Below, piece by piece: positions 4,601 through 5,704 of a stretch of DNA of 5,704 nt; position 1 is the first letter of the stretch; every line of letters starts with the position of its first letter. The position numbers and the translations under genes are program-made. Origin of the DNA: Oscillospiraceae bacterium (GTDB taxonomy: Bacteria > Bacillota > Clostridia > Oscillospirales > Acutalibacteraceae); the NCBI GenBank assembly GCA_902761265.1, contig CACWJV010000215.1, forward strand, positions 1 to 5,704, in the 5' to 3' direction. Under the pieces are notes generated by a model. It was given only the letters and a program-made list of their open reading frames with translations, was not told where the DNA came from and ran no database searches.

Positions 4601-5596
4601 ATGGTACAATTATTCAAACGCATCTGGGCGTCGTTTTTGGCATTTTGGGCAATGTTGACCGGGTTTTTCAGTTGTATGCCGCAGCAGCCGGACCCTACAC
4701 CCTATATCGCATCGGTGAAGGAGGCCGATCTGATGTTTTCGACTGACCGCATCCATTTTATGAACACCGACAATTCCGACGCGATATTGCTGGAAAGCGA
4801 CGGCCATTTCGCTTTGGTGGACGCCGGCGAGGACACCGACAATCCGCGCGGTTTGCCCGGGTTGAATCTGCCCGGCTTTGAACAGCGTGTGCTCGCCTAT
4901 CTCAAAGCCCACGCGGCAAACGCGGACGGCAAGGTGTATCTCGATTTCATCGTCGGCACCCACGCGCACTCCGACCATCTCGGCGGCTTTGACACGATCC
5001 TTTCCGATCCCGACGTTTCGGTCGGCCGCGCCTATCTGAAAGTATATGACAGCAGCGTCATCAACGAGCACGAGGTCACCGAATGGGACAACCAGGAGGT
5101 CTATGACCAGACCGTGGCCGCGCTGAAGGCGAGAAATGTGCCGATTATCAGCGAACCGGACAACACGCCGTTTATGCTCGGCAATTGCAAAATCACGCTG
5201 TTTAACACAGACGATCCCGTGCCGGCGGAAAAGGTCGGCGAAAACGACCAGTCGCTCGGCGTGCTGGTGGAAACGAACGGCACACGCGTCTTTCTTGCCG
5301 GAGATATGGACGATCTGACCGGCGACGAAACACGGCTGGCGCCGCTGATCGGCAAAGTGGATCTTTTAAAAGTCGGCCACCACGGCTGCGAAGGATCGAG
5401 CACCCCGGCGTTTTTGCAAACGCTGATGCCGAAGATCTGCGTGTTTACAACCGGCGAATACAACCACAACGTCCAGTCGCGCGAGCGCATCCGCAGCATT
5501 TGCGGCGCGACGCTGTATTTCACCGCGCGTGACGGCGGCGTGTTGGCGCTGCTCGGCCAAAACGGCGACATCCGCTGCTACGGGCAGATCCATTGA
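4601..5596 (+). CDS. Exported metallo-beta-lactamase-fold hydrolase, ComEC C-terminal-like
   Basis: A 331-residue protein of the MBL superfamily, closest in motif layout to the stand-alone relatives of the ComEC/Rec2 C-terminal domain. The N-terminus is an export signal: basic LFKR, a hydrophobic core at residues 8-23, then FFSC with C25, a lipobox-like site lacking the usual small residue at -2. A proline-rich linker follows. Domain motifs are DAILLESDGHFALVDAGED (60-78), THAHSDHLGG with metal ligands H121, H123, D125 and H126, VFLAGDMDD with D235, and KVGHHGCEGS with H260/H261. Known relatives hydrolyse phosphodiester bonds or have unknown substrates; here the active site would lie outside the membrane. 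There is no competence-type channel domain, so it is not ComEC itself. It is encoded 38 nt after the HEXXH membrane protein, with no promoter between them. Hydrolase fold is confident; substrate is unknown. Confidence 0.9.
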   Translation: MVQLFKRIWASFLAFWAMLTGFFSCMPQQPDPTPYIASVKEADLMFSTDRIHFMNTDNSDAILLESDGHFALVDAGEDTDNPRGLPGLNLPGFEQRVLAYLKAHAANADGKVYLDFIVGTHAHSDHLGGFDTILSDPDVSVGRAYLKVYDSSVINEHEVTEWDNQEVYDQTVAALKARNVPIISEPDNTPFMLGNCKITLFNTDDPVPAEKVGENDQSLGVLVETNGTRVFLAGDMDDLTGDETRLAPLIGKVDLLKVGHHGCEGSSTPAFLQTLMPKICVFTTGEYNHNVQSRERIRSICGATLYFTARDGGVLALLGQNGDIRCYGQIH

Positions 5597-5619
5597 AAAA
5601 TCAACGTCCTGCTTTTTTC

Positions 5620-5647
5620 TTGACAATTTGCCGCATCATGCTATAAT
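5620..5647 (+). promoter_or_regulatory. Near-perfect extended -10 promoter of the last gene
   Basis: TTGACA at 5620-5625 and TATAAT at 5642-5647 are both consensus, with a 16-base spacer. TG at 5639-5640 adds an extended -10 element (TGCTATAAT). A T-run at 5613-5618 lies just upstream. Strong constitutive expression is expected. Confidence 0.9.
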
Positions 5648-5666
5648 GGAAGCAAGAATCAGGAAC

Positions 5667-5672
5667 GGAGGT
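5667..5672 (+). promoter_or_regulatory. Ribosome binding site of the last gene
   Basis: GGAGGT at 5667-5672 lies six bases before ATG 5679, an ideal arrangement that supports the start of the truncated gene. Confidence 0.85.
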
Positions 5673-5678
5673 ATTCCT

Positions 5679-5704
5679 ATGTCCGAAAAAGTCAGAGTCG
5701 GCGT
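5679..5704 (+). CDS. Start of an unidentified gene (3' end outside window)
   Basis: Only ATG and seven further full codons are visible, reading MSEKVRVG with a partial codon after. A consensus promoter and ribosome binding site directly upstream make this a genuine start. The opening KVRVG resembles the first beta strand of a Rossmann-fold dehydrogenase such as the Gfo/Idh/MocA family, but eight residues cannot decide this, and no function is assigned. Confidence 0.8.

Noticed and set aside
4601..5596. Competence protein ComEC
   Set aside because: Only the MBL-like domain is present; the polytopic channel domain and OB-like N-terminal domain are missing.
3759..5668. Shared CAAGAATCAG sequence at 3759-3768 and 5653-5662
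   Set aside because: A 10-nt match is expected several times by chance within a window of this size.

Overview
The window looks like a chromosomal segment of a GC-rich Gram-positive anaerobe, most likely a Clostridia/Oscillospirales-type Firmicute. The reasons are strong GGAGG-type ribosome binding sites, near-consensus sigma-A promoters (TTGACA/TATAAT), a tRNA gene with encoded CCA, GC-rich third codon positions, and a teichoic-acid-type glycerophosphotransferase. The taxonomic call is inference; no marker gene is present.

Positions 1-3557 are the end of a cell-surface polysaccharide cluster, all on the + strand: the C-terminus of a family 2 glycosyltransferase (GT2, 1-312), a complete rhamnosyltransferase-like GT2 (323-1093), a third GT2 (1286-2434, with an apparent frameshift that displaces its true C-terminus to 2454), and a CDP-glycerol glycerophosphotransferase-like enzyme (2451-3557). 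Spacing is tight (10 nt, and a 4-nt ATGA overlap once the frameshift is corrected), except for a 192-nt gap between the second and third genes. That gap holds an unusual array of G-run/C-run 7-9 nt repeats on opposite strands around two small hairpins. Together the enzymes would build sugar units of a capsule or teichoic-acid-like glycan and attach a polyol phosphate.

Positions 3588-3750 are a self-contained tRNA-Leu(GAG) unit with its own promoter, encoded CCA and a strong intrinsic terminator. About 285 nt of non-coding sequence follow (3751-4035). They hold possible RNA-like folds and two short tRNA-like sequences, and no convincing gene.

Positions 4036-5596 are a two-gene unit with its own promoter: a small membrane protein with an HEXXH (HEYGH) motif, then an exported or lipoprotein-like metallo-beta-lactamase-fold hydrolase related to the ComEC C-terminal domain. 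A near-perfect extended -10 promoter at 5620-5647 starts the next gene, of which only the first eight full codons (5679-5704) are visible.
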